This document shows, one piece after another, positions 1 through 10,500 of a DNA stretch of 36,674 bases. The stretch's first letter is position 1; each line of letters starts with the position of its first letter. Made by a program: the position numbers and the translations under genes. The notes under the pieces were generated by a model. It ran no database searches. It was given only the letters and a program-made list of their open reading frames with translations, and had not been told where the DNA came from. The stretch comes from Chromera velia (lineage: Eukaryota > Sar > Chromeraceae), in NCBI GenBank assembly GCA_018398765.1, contig JAHBMJ010000877.1:1-36674 (forward strand). Reading direction: 5' to 3'.

Positions 1-147
1 TTTCCCTGACCGGTGTTCGTATACTGCAAAGATGTTTAGTCACTTGTGATTAGAATATATTTAATTATCCCATGAAGTGATTGAATGTGATTGAATAAAG
101 TGATTAATTAGCCAAAGTCCGATTTTTACTAGTCTTTAATACCTTAG
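1..147. other. AT-rich flank, no gene seen
   Basis: AT-rich sequence with no open frame of note. It precedes the left end of the inverted-repeat element that starts near 148. Nothing else can be supported here. Confidence 0.5.
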
Positions 148-1383
148 TAGTGACCATGTTTGATTTGATTATATTTGATTTGATTTGATTTGATTTGATT
201 TGAGCTTCAACCTCAAATATTTGATATTTGAGGTAAGATTTGAGGTTAACCTCTTAGGGTTCCTCACTGAGTCACTGACTTACTGTCACTCTGATCATTT
301 TTCTCATGACAATAGTTATCAGAACATTTCTGATGTATGTTTCAAAAATTTAAAAAAATATATATAAAATTATAACTTATCAGTTCCATAAAAAAAATAT
401 GCCTGTGTGGCAGTGTATATACACTAGTCACTTCAGTGTTGGGAGCAGAAGTCTCTGCACCTTCCCTACAGACGGGAGATCGTAGCGGGGGTCCAGTGCC
501 TTGACCAGCTTTCGCAATGCCTCGTTTTCTGTGAGATGAGGCCAGCCAGCACTGGCCAAAAAGTCAGTGGTCAGCATATTGTACTTGATTCTCTTCTCAT
601 GCGTCTCTGCATATGGTGCGACCACGGCTTCTGCTTCATCTTTGGTGGGGAAAAACGTTTGCACATCAGGCTGCTTCGTCCCCCCCGCCCCCTCCGACCA
701 CTTCTCCTGTCTTTCTTGGAGCAGCTGCACATGTTTGTCAGACGTGATTGTCAAGCCATGCTGATTGATGAGGTGGGTTTGAAAAGAACTGGTTGCCGCT
801 GCTGCATACTCACAGCCACAAATAGTTTCTCCTTCCCCCTCGGCTTCTTGTATTTTCACCTGGCACTGAATCACATTTGCCCCCTTTTGCACGGACCATA
901 TTTTTTTTGCGTACCCGGCTCTAAAAACAAATGCCTCTTTCTTCCCGTTCGACCCTGTCGCATTGTGTGACATGTCTTTACGGGGTGTAAAATGTTTGCA
1001 AACGCTAAAAAAAGGGGCCGTAAAAGATGTTCCAGCACAGAAAAGTCAACACCGGAAAACGTTCAGCTGATCGGTTTACCTCTATATGAAGTAAAAGGGG
1101 GTGAAACGTCAATTTCAGTGCAGCTCAAAACGTTTTTTTTTTGAGAGCAAACCATCAAGATTTAGGTTTTTTCATTTGAATCAGCATGCGTGACGGATCG
1201 GTACTTGTAAAAGTTTTTTCGGGACCTTCATATTTGAGGTTGAAAGTCATATTGATCAAATATTTGATCGTATTTGATAGGGCTTTAAATACTAGGTCCT
1301 CTCTGACTAGATATTTGATTTGAGCTTAAGCCCTACCTCAAATCAAATCAAATCAAATCAAATTAAATCAAACATGGTCACTA
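148..1383. mobile_element. Inverted-repeat DNA transposon remnant (hAT-like, non-autonomous)
   Basis: The left end TAGTGACCATGTTTGATTT (148) is mirrored at the right end, where the sequence closes with CATGGTCACTA (1383). Inside each end is a run of TTTGA units (about 172-203) and its complement AAATC (about 1340-1368), so the ends form an imperfect terminal inverted repeat of about 50 bp. The interior holds a minus-strand ORF resembling the N-terminus of a hAT transposase and AT-rich non-coding DNA. I do not see the 8-bp target duplication expected of hAT elements: the flanks read TACCTTAG and TAAGTCAT. The class rests on the ORF rather than on the ends. Confidence 0.55.
428..973 (-). pseudogene. 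hAT-type transposase N-terminal fragment with BED-like zinc finger
   Basis: A 181-residue minus-strand ORF. Its middle carries a BED-finger-like pattern: a CGC cysteine pair near residue 53, then SSFQTHLINQH supplying the paired histidines. The C-terminal part (TDFLASAGWPHLTENEALRKL, then LDPRYDLPS) resembles the segment after the BED finger in hAT transposases, where a helix precedes a PSR-like motif. hAT transposases are usually 600 residues or more; here the RNase-H-like catalytic core and the C-terminal dimerisation region are missing, so the fragment cannot transpose by itself. It lies inside the inverted-repeat element at 148-1383. It could instead be a domesticated BED-finger protein, but nothing here shows that it is expressed. 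Confidence 0.55.
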
Positions 1384-1745
1384 TAAGTCATTCTAATGGT
1401 GCGTAGTTTTTTTTTTACGTTATAAAAACAAATGTTTTGGGAGTAGCCTAGAGGCTTGTGCACATCCAGTGCACTGCATGCATGGCCCAGCCCATGCAGC
1501 CCGGGCCAGCCATGCATGCGCCGGCGCGGCCCACCGCTCCTACTAGTGGCCGCGGCCATCGGTGCATGCATTCGGAGCCGAATAGCCGATTGTACAGGTT
1601 ATATCAAAAATTGGGTCTTCATGCATGAGTTTTAAACACAAGGTAAGATGCAAACTTAAAGTCACAGCAAGCCATGATACCAGTCTAAGATGACTGAGGC
1701 CTGATATGCTTAGACGATTAACTCCATAGTTTCAAAATGAGTTAA
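1384..1745. other. Intergenic, GC-rich patch, no gene
   Basis: About 360 bp without a supportable gene. A short GC-rich patch near 1455-1575 is full of GCATGC and GGCC palindromes (ATGCATGCGCCGGCGC) and stands out against AT-rich neighbours. No promoter can be named. Confidence 0.4.
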
Positions 1746-2087
1746 ATGAATGTACGAAACTTCTTCAAAGCAGTTCAGCCACCGCTTGGCAAACCTGTAG
1801 AATCGTATACATGCAATTCCTGCGGAATGACAGCCAGAAGCAGTAGAGGGACGTCCAATCTTAGGACTCACCTTCGAAGCTGCAAAAAGAAGACAGAAGA
1901 AATCAAAAAAGCAATCGCTACCCAGCATCAGAATGAGCTTAAAAAGAAAATTGTAAAGATGGGAGATAATGCCACTCTGCTTCCTCACGTTATCTCCACC
2001 ACCATAGAGGGTGAGGTTCCATTTCCTTCTTCAGTGAAGATGTACTTGAATGATCTTCTTGTTAAGTGGCTTATCGCTGAGATATAA
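1746..2087 (+). CDS. BED-type zinc-finger protein, probably transposon-derived
   Basis: A 113-codon ORF starting at ATG 1746. Residues about 22-46 hold a zinc-binding pattern: YTCNSCG (CxxC), then SNLRTHLRSC, which fits the BED finger found at the N-terminus of hAT transposases and some DNA-binding proteins. A basic, helical stretch (KKKTEEIKKAIATQ) follows. The ORF stops at 2087, but a possible donor GTTAAG at 2061 can join in phase to an acceptor (AGCAG) ending at 2171. That would give exon 1 1746-2060 and exon 2 2172-2825, a 322-residue protein ending with the next ORF. The acceptor lacks the TGCAG typical of the two large genes, so the join is uncertain. Function beyond DNA binding is unknown. 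Confidence 0.45.
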   Translation: MNVRNFFKAVQPPLGKPVESYTCNSCGMTARSSRGTSNLRTHLRSCKKKTEEIKKAIATQHQNELKKKIVKMGDNATLLPHVISTTIEGEVPFPSSVKMYLNDLLVKWLIAEI

Positions 2088-2183
2088 GATACAAGACAGA
2101 AGCACAATTTGGGAGAGGGGTGGACGGCTAAACAGGTGTAGCATGCTTTTCAGAGCGATCAAGAGAAGCAGGGGAGAAAAATC

Positions 2184-2825
2184 ATGCGACAAGTTTATGA
2201 ACAGCAGCTGAAAAAAGCAGAGGAGGGGGAAAAACAGGCCATTGCCACCCAAATAGTCTCTTTGGGATTAGTTACAGCTCAGCAAGCGCAGGCTGAACAG
2301 CTGGCCGGCCTCCCACAGCCAAAGTGGAAGAGAGGTGAGACCACCGAGATGGGAAGCGAGGCTGCCGCCTCTTCTAGTTCTTCCTCTAGTAGAGGAAGAC
2401 CTCTCGCAGGTCTCGACGTCCCCCCCCCAGGGTTTGCGAACGATAACCTCGAGCATGGTGATGTGATTGAGGTTCAATACAAGTCAAGCTCAGGAATTGA
2501 TCAGTCAGGAAAGCTAAAGGCATGGGTCGCACCGCAAACCAAGCTTCCCATTGAAGATGCTGAAGAAGGAAGTCAGGAAGCAGGAGGAATCCTTCAGATT
2601 AGATGGATGGAAGGAACAGTGAATGGAAAAAACATGGCAACATACCAAGACTGTGACAACCGAGGTTCGTACATCAGCATGCGCGAAGTTGTGTGGTGGA
2701 AGGTGGTACAACGAGAAGCAGCAAGGCCCCTAAAGCCCGCACCAATTAGATCGGCCCCCAGTATTCCAGTGCGGACTCAGTCTGGAGGTGCAAAAGCGAA
2801 GGGCCGCCCCCCGGCCAAAAGATGA
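2184..2825 (+). CDS. Hypothetical protein, possibly second exon of the BED-finger gene
   Basis: A 213-codon ORF from ATG 2184 with a clean stop at 2825. It begins with a charged, Gln/Glu-rich helix (residues 1-45). A serine-rich linker follows (about 60-70), then a more ordered middle with alternating hydrophobic residues (GDVIEVQY, GILQIRWMEGTVNG, SMREVVWWKVVQRE), and the protein ends in a basic Pro/Ala/Lys tail. The middle looks like a small beta-rich domain, but I do not recognise the family. The frame is open upstream to 2172, so it can be spliced in phase to the BED-finger ORF at 1746. Codon use looks coding rather than random, so I favour a real or recently real gene, perhaps transposon-borne. 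Confidence 0.45.
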   Translation: MRQVYEQQLKKAEEGEKQAIATQIVSLGLVTAQQAQAEQLAGLPQPKWKRGETTEMGSEAAASSSSSSSRGRPLAGLDVPPPGFANDNLEHGDVIEVQYKSSSGIDQSGKLKAWVAPQTKLPIEDAEEGSQEAGGILQIRWMEGTVNGKNMATYQDCDNRGSYISMREVVWWKVVQREAARPLKPAPIRSAPSIPVRTQSGGAKAKGRPPAKR

Positions 2826-4248
2826 AATTTGAAAAGGGGGGCAACGACTCAACGAGTCTCAATTGACGTCGATGTGTGCATGTTTCTCTTATTTATATGT
2901 GCGTTTGCATAATTGATGTCTACATTTATGTTTTTGCATACATCTTTCTGCTTGTTTGTACCCAGATAATTTTTTGCTCGACAGTGCTTATGGTGTTTTA
3001 GTGTTTCGCGTTCAAATAATGAAAGTGAAAAAGAGTACATCTTACGTAGTGCATACAGTAAGGCCTCCTTTCGCTATGCAGTGTGTGCTGCAGTATGTAT
3101 GCGTATTTTAGTGTAGTGTGTGCATGTTCATGCAATGAGAACGTGTATGAACTTTTAACCATGTATTCATATGATATGTTATTTGCTAGTTTAATAAGTT
3201 TATAAATTGTAAGATTTTATAAAATTCTAGTAACAGAATAACACAGTCTAGTATAGTAACTATTACACTACTGCCTATTAACAGTGCCTAACAGCTAGAT
3301 AGCCCCTGTTTATCTTTTTCAAAACCAATTTTTTATAGTCATAAACTGTGTTTTTTTTTAAAAAAATCAAAAATATAGCCCTTAATTAATTTAGGAATAC
3401 ATTCCTGAATATATTCCTGATTATATTACTTTTGAAGTGAGTAACTAGTGAATAAATATATTTTATGATTAAACACCTTTGGTATACTGGGAAACTCACG
3501 CTATCACAGCCGTCCTGAAGTGCTCCATGGCATATGTATACGTGTGACTTGCCATCCTACCCCAGGTGGAAAACCCCCATTGAGTTATGCCCCCAGATTT
3601 TCACCGTCTCCTCCGATTTTCTTCTTCTACACAGTACTGCCTTCTCAAAAACTGGCTGCGGCCATGAATACGGCTTGTCTGGTCAACATTGAAGGAAGGG
3701 GGAAACCTGGAGGGCTGGCATCTACCCCCAGGCATGCGAAGTCACGAGCATGGCCGTGTTTGCCATAGTTCTGGATCTGTGTGAGATAGAGAGCCCAGCT
3801 CGCAGGCGTCTCCTCAGTTGGTTGAAGCTCTGAGGTTGTTATGGGTGTTTTGCTTCCTCTGCAGCTCTGCTTGCTCTGTGGTTGTCCTTTGGGCGCATCC
3901 GCTGCTTGTTCCGGACTGAGGGAATATCTGGCGACTCCGGGTGCCTCAACTGCGTCAAGAGACTGGGGGAACAAGAAGTTCGTAAAGCCGTCTCCGACTG
4001 TTGCAGAAGAAGCTCATTGTGTTGGGAGCTGGAAGCCTTCTGCGGCTATATGAGGCTGCCTGCTTGTTTGTCTACTCTCTTTGCACCCATGCCAAAGCCT
4101 ATATTATGATAAATTAAGATTGCAAGATTTCTAGCAAGATTTACTCGATCTACTTGTTATTCAATTTAGAAAGTGCTATCAAACTTGTCACTATATGACC
4201 CTGGATATGATTGAATGATTGATTGATTGATTGATTGATTTTTAATAA
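2826..4248. other. AT-rich intergenic DNA, no gene supported
   Basis: About 1.4 kb without a convincing gene. The part from 3100 to 3480 is strongly AT-rich with short direct motifs such as ATATATTCCTGA. The short ORFs near 3520-4110 overlap one another in several frames and show no recognisable motif. A GATT microsatellite begins near 4208. Confidence 0.45.
4208..4242. repeat. (GATT)n microsatellite
   Basis: Six or so GATT units directly next to the left target-site copy of the TIR element at 4249. The same GATT repeat resumes right of the element (5516 onward), so the element appears to have inserted into a GATT-rich tract. Confidence 0.8.
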
Positions 4249-5505
4249 ATCGCACGGACGTGGGCGGGCGGGATATGAGGCGGGTCCTAATATGTCCTAA
4301 TCAAACCGGACCCCGCCGCCCACACTGCACGATTTTAGCCTCGTATGGGGAAAGGAGAAGAGAGCCCTGCCTTCCTTTTTTCCCGCTTCTAAACCCCATC
4401 CAACTCACTGAAGAGACGTCAGTTCGCCTCTCTAGACTCTCTCTAGCTGCTTGGTGCAGAAAAAATGACTCCAATACACACAGGAAGTGCAAAGAACGGA
4501 CGTCTAAGCTCTGACACCTAAAGAGGCCAAAGAGGCCTCCCTGGACTCAGAAGTGAATAAAGGGCTGTGATGCATCAATGATGATAAAACGTATACCGAC
4601 ACACTCTATCTGGTCCAGGTAACTTAATTCTAACAGGAGATAACGAATGGTTGGTGCACTGTGGACTTCAAGTGACAAGTCTGCCCAGGAACAGAAAGAT
4701 ACACTCCAGGGGGCAGCCTATGTAAAATCGCCAGAAGACCTTTCTCTTTCTTGAGTGCCTCCAACCTGCATCCAGCGTACAGAAGTACTGCCCAACACAT
4801 ATACGATCATATCTAGAGGGAGTGAGCAAGACAGAACGACCTACCCGGGGAAGTGGAAGTCAATCAATGCTCCAGAGACGTCACTTCACCACAACAAAGA
4901 CACAAAAGAATTTCACCTTCCCACAACCAGCAGACATACCAGCAATCCATCCCACTGCCCTGGAAGGATGTCAACTGATAAGAGGCACTGGGCAAAATTG
5001 TCGGGAATCGATTTCGGGGCCTCCTGGTGAAAAGAAAGAATGTTGCTCAGGAGGCCAGAAGGGCCAATTCCTGAGTGTTCGCAGTATGAACTGCCAAACC
5101 CATCCAAGCAGACCAGCGGTGCAACAAGGCTTCACTCTGACACAGATATAAGCTGTCTGGTCTGAAAGGAGGGGAATGGTGCGACTTTTACCACCAATAC
5201 TACTCTGGACAACAAGAAGGAAAGCAAGGCAAGAGGGAACGAACTTGGCCCTCTGCAGATATCTGTGAGCTTTCTGAGGTTTTTTCAGATATTTTGGTGA
5301 TTTTGAGGGTGACCCCGGGAAGTTGCGGTCAAAATTTCGCCCGATTTGAAATGCCGGGGTCCTGACGATCATTTTGGTAGGTCGCGGGCCTCTGGGGCCA
5401 CCGAGGCCGCCAGATAAGGCCATACTGCACGTTTTTGGCTTCGTATGGGGTCCTACCGTTTGATTAAGACCCCCCTCATGTTCCGTCCGCCCACGTCCGT
5501 GCGAT
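4249..5505. mobile_element. TIR element with TAA target duplication (PIF/Harbinger-like MITE)
   Basis: The left end ATCGCACGGACGTGGGCGG (4249) is the complement of the right end, which closes CCGCCCACGTCCGTGCGAT (5505, one mismatch). The similarity continues inward over about 55 bp through a CCTAATCAAACCGG-like segment. TAA flanks both sides (4246-4248 and 5506-5508). A 3-bp TWA duplication is characteristic of PIF/Harbinger elements. The interior has no recognisable transposase: ORFs of 60-150 codons occur but carry no DDE-type motif. A direct repeat (ACTGCACG...CGTATGGGG) lies just inside each end, at about 4324 and 5424. At 1257 bp it is large for a MITE. Confidence 0.6.
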
Positions 5506-5515
5506 TAACTAGTAA

Positions 5516-5655
5516 ATTAATTGATTAATTGATTGGCTGATTGATTCATTGATTGACTGATTGATTGATCGACTGATTGAAAAATGATAAGTTCTCCAGC
5601 TGCAACGCTGCGGAACCTATCAATCAATCATGCAATCAATCAATCAATTGTAATC
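5516..5655. repeat. Degenerate (GATT)n followed by inverted (AATC)n
   Basis: GATT/GACT units run from about 5516 to 5580. After a 35-bp non-repeat stretch, the complementary AATC units run from about 5618 to 5652. The two arms can pair as a long imperfect hairpin. Confidence 0.65.
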
Positions 5656-7435
5656 ATGCAGTCAAGCTAGCAAATTAGCAATTTTACTTGCAATTCTTTG
5701 GAATATTATAAAAAATGTAAATCTGTATTCAATCCTGTATTCCTAGCTGTATTCCTACAATCTTGTTCACAACTGTTTCCAAGAACAAACTTAAATATTT
5801 ACTTGCATTCAATCATGCAGTTCGAGTTCCATCGAACGTCACACGCCGCGTCGGCTGCGTCGCCAATGCCCTGATTGCAGGGACATTCACAGCTTTCACG
5901 ACTGAATTCATTATTTTTGCATGCATATGTATTTTGACAGTGTCTAAATAGGTCCGTTCAAAAGCTACAGGCCAAGCGTTAACTGTTCAAACAGGCAGAC
6001 TGCCAGAGAGCGAAATTGGATGCAGTGACAGTGCGGCAGGGTGCAACCAGACGGAAATAGAGGACGGCCGGAACGAGTGCATGCAGGTGCAGGTGCATTC
6101 CCGTGTGCATGCGAGAAAACTAAGATGCCCTGCAGCCAGTCACCCCTGGACAGCCTAGCTGCGTAAGGAGGAGACTGACGCTCTAGCTGACAGGCCTCCC
6201 AATGATGTCCTTGCTGTCTTTCTCTCTTCTTCATTTCCTCCGTCAGACTCTTCAGATGACTGTCGGTCAGAACGACAGACAGAAGCGTCCCTGCATGCTC
6301 GTTGGCATCTCAGCCTGCTATCAGACTCCCTCGCCTCGATCGGCCTGTCTGCCTGCATAGTCGACTCCATTGCCTGCCTGCCTGCTGGTCCGTCCTTGCT
6401 GAATTCGGTAGATTGTTGGGTTTTCTGTCCGCTTGTCTGTCTGCCTTTATACCTTTCAGCGCAAACAAGACAGACGGACAGAAAGAAGGAAGGAAAGAGA
6501 AGAAGGGTATGGTCGGAGGAATGGTGGTGGATGTAAAAGATGCGGCAATAAGGAAGGCACTCTTCCTCCATCCCTGCCCCCCTCCGAAGCAGGCATTCTC
6601 TATTTCACCTATCGGTCTCGACGCATCATGCCTCCCTCCCTCCCCGCCTGCAGTCTTCTCTTTCATTCCGCGAGAGACCAGGCATCATGCAGGATCTGAG
6701 CGAGTAAGGGAGGGGGGGGGTGGGGGGCATGTCAAACAGTTTGCAGGGCACAGAGAGCAAAAGGCGCACAGCAGAACGCTGCGAACGATGCATGCAGGCA
6801 TCTGTTGAGATGAGCTTTAGTAGAGAGGAAGGAACAAAGAAAATTCAGTGAGACGACCTGCCTTTTCTTCCTTCCAGCTCTTTCGCTTCGATGTTCTCTT
6901 TGAATGGGGTAGGGCAGACAGACAGACCCCCCGGTCGGTGAGACAGCCAGTGAGGAATCGAGAGACGTGCGCTACCTTCCTCCCTCTGTGGGAAAGGGGG
7001 GAAAGAGGGGGGAGCTCCACCAACAGACACAGCATCCGTCCTAGCTTCCCTTCGCAACACCAACCCAAACCTTCGGTTGATTTGTTGTTTCGCGAAACTT
7101 AAAAAAAACTGAAGGAGGAACTTGAGGAGACGAGACGTAACGAGACGAGACTTAAGAAGACGAGAGACAAGCACAAGCGAAGATCTTCAGACCCTTCCGA
7201 TCCAATCTCTCTTTCCAGAAACAAAAAAGAAAACAAAGGAAAGGTCAGCCAACTAGGCCTGCCGGGGAGGGGGGGGAAGGCGTTTCACTCTGTCAACAAA
7301 TCGACAGCTAGGCAGAAGGCAAATGCCCTCCTTTCCTCCCTCCCTCATTCTCCTCGCTACCTTTTCTCTTCTCTTCCATGCTCTCTGTCCCCCTGTTCTT
7401 CTCTCACACTGCGCCCCTGCCACCGCTCTCCTTTA
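5656..7435. other. Intergenic/3' flank of the TBC gene, no gene supported
   Basis: About 1.8 kb with no ORF I can defend. The sequence is rich in GCCTGCCT, GTCTGTCT and purine-rich simple repeats, which generate overlapping spurious ORFs in all frames (for example around 6155-6808). The part adjoining 7435 may include the 3' untranslated region of the minus-strand gene. I see no clear AATAAA-type signal. Confidence 0.4.
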
Positions 7436-9144
7436 CTACCGACCCCCCGAGAGAAACCCCGTTTTGGCATCTGGGGATCCTGATCCTGACCCCGACCCCG
7501 CAGTAAACGGAGAGATGTCCACGACTCGTGGCTCCCGATCATCCTCTTCTTCTTCTTCCTGCTGCTGCTGCTGTCCCTTGCTCCATCCAGACGCGGTGCC
7601 TTTTCCTGATCCCTTCGCGTCGGGCTGTCTCTGAGGGCTAACCCGCTGCTCTTTGTCCCTCCGTCGGGCGGTCGAGGGGGCCCTCGAGTTGTCGGGCCTC
7701 CCATCCTCCGTCTCCGTCTCCCCGCTTCTTCCTCCTCTTTCTGCTCCCACTGCAGAGCCATTCCCATTTTCCCCTTGCTGCTCCTGCTCGTCTTCTTCTT
7801 CGTCGTCTGCATCCGGGCCGCAAAAAATGAACGTGTGTCCACTGCCTTCACAGTCATCCTCATCGCTACTGCCACCCCCCAGAATCTTTTGCAGGATCCC
7901 CTCGCGATGACCCCGCCGTCTTCCCCCCGCAGCGGACCGGGAAGACGATGTAGGGCGGCTCCCCGTACCCGCACTTGCAGGTCGCTGCCTCTGTTGCTGG
8001 CTGTCCTTCTCTTTCTCTGCGCTCTGCTGCTTCAAATTGGAAACAGACACTGAGGCAGATTTGGCAGAGGGAGGCACGGGGGAGTGGGTAGAGGGGGGCG
8101 CCACCACTGCGGGCGTCGGGGCAGAAAGACCAAGGGGCCCATGAGCGTATCCGTCAAGGGCAGAGGGGACTTCAGAGGACCCCGGCATGCCCCCTGCTGC
8201 ACCTACAGCGGCTGTGCGGAGCGGTGCCCCCGTCCTGGGCCCCGTGGTCCCCCCTCCCTCACTTGCGGCTGTGGTGGGTGCCCCCGAGGAGGAATGGGGA
8301 ACCGGGGGCGAGAGGGGGCGGCTGGCAGCAGATGAGGGGGCAAAGGGAATTGAGCCCGTGGCGGCGGGAAACGGGTGAGCCATTGGATCAGTAGCTGTTG
8401 GAGCTGCGTATGCCTGCCTGGCTCTTTCTCTCTCTCTTTCCTTCTCCCTCTCCCTTTCTCTCTCTTTTTCCAAGTGCTTCATGGCGTGCTCGACCTTCGT
8501 CTTGCTGATTCCGAGACGGTACATTCCCTCAAGAAATCTTTCGCACTGCACGCACACAAACAATGTACGATAGACAGAAATTTCAACACCATGATCGAGT
8601 CCGACATGGAAAAAACCAGGGGGGAAATCTCATGGGGCCGCGTCGGTGTAGGGCAGGTTTGTTTGAAGGGGTCCTCGGAAAAGCACTAAAAGCATTTGGT
8701 CCCTTGTCGGAACCGGTCAGGGCCACAGAGAAGGAAACTTGGAGCAAGACAAAAGGGGAAGGGAAAGGAGAAGAGACAGAAACGAACACACGAGCAAAGA
8801 CAGGCACTTGCTTGCTTGTGATACCTTCTCTCTCTGTCCTCTGCTATGCCTCCCTCCCTCACCTTGATGGACTGGAGCTGGAGAGTGGCAGAGGAGGAGA
8901 GGAGGTGCATGACAGTGTCTAGGTTCCCCTTCACGATGTCGCTCTCGAAATAGGCAAGGATGCCCAGAGAGACCTGCAAAAAGGAAAGCAAGCAAGCAGG
9001 AAAGCAATAAAATCATCAGCAAGTATCTCCACTAAGAGATCAGTTCGCAAAGAAAGAAAAACAAAACTCTCTCTTCCTCTCTCTGTTCTCTTTGCAAGGG
9101 TCGTTCATAAATTTTCCCTCTTCCTCGAGCAAGGGCCTCTCTGT

Positions 9145-9182
<38 letters not shown>

Positions 9183-10440
9183 GTCGGGGAGGGGGGGTAG
9201 TGGACGCGTGTGTGCGCGCGCTCTTACGCGCTGCAACATAGGCAAATAATTTGCGAAGCTGCCTCTTGCCTGTAAAAACATCACCAGGTGCACTCCTTTG
9301 GCTGACGAGATACAGCGGGAATGAAAGAGAAAGAGAAAGAAACGAAGATAGACAACAAGGAATAAAAGTCTCACTCATGCAGCCGCTCAACTGCCTCTTT
9401 GTCTGTTTCACTGTATGTGTAGCATGTATGTCTGTCTGTCTGTCTGTCTTACAAGGCATTATGCACCGTTCCCTTATGATGCCATTCACACATGCCCCCA
9501 AGAGCAAGCTTGAAGCAAGATCGGCCGGCACAATGACACAAAATATGTTTTTCGATCTTTTCCGCAGACAGGCGGGCAGATAGAACAAACGCCCTGTCAC
9601 CTTCGATCCTTTCGCCCTTCTTTTCTTCCCGCGGAACGGAATGAGGGAACAAGCCGGAAGACCCCGAGATTGACAGAAAGAGACAACCAACGCCAGGGAG
9701 GGACAGAGGGAGGGATTCGGACCTGAAAGAGCACAGGGTCGCCTTCCACGACGAAGAGATCCCACACGCGCGTCACCAAGTCAAAGGGGAGGGACCTGCA
9801 ATGCACCGCACAGCATGCAGAGTCATTGCAGACGGAGGCACAGATCCACAGAGAGAGATCCATGAAGAGATCGAAAGGCGAGAAAGCGACACGATCAGTT
9901 GGAAGGAAAGCGTACCGGTAGGGGGGACTGTGCGTCAAAAAAACAAAGAAAGAGGAACCGTCACGATCACCCACCAGGATTTCCAATGCAAACACACCAT
10001 ATGCAGACCTCAGCCAGGCACCCAAAAGCAGACCTCAAGCAAGAACGGAAGGACGGAAACACAGATAGCTACTAGAATTGCAAGTTGATGATCCAGACAG
10101 GCGCATCCACCCACCCACCCACACCCATCCAACCGCCTACCTGGTGAAGAGCGTGTACATCCACTCGACGAGGTACATATCCGAGGTCAAACCGCACTCC
10201 CGCAGTTTTTGCCCGACCTGCACAGGGACCGGACAGGACAAGACAGGCGAAGAGAACAGAAGAGAAGAGAAGAAAAGGAGAGCGAAATAAGTGACAATTT
10301 GCCTCCTGAAAACAAAGGAGGATGACCGATAGAAAGAGCCTCTCACCTCCCCTCAACTACATAAATTTATCAAGAAAGTGTTTCATTTTTTCCATCCTTC
10401 TTTTCGTTCCTTTGTTTCTGCCTGTCCCTCTGTCTGCCAA

Positions 10441-10500
<60 letters not shown>

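Noticed and set aside
6155-6808. Overlapping ORFs of 88-168 codons on both strands
   Set aside because: All frames are open because of GCCT/GTCT simple-sequence composition, and no frame shows a motif or consistent splice sites.
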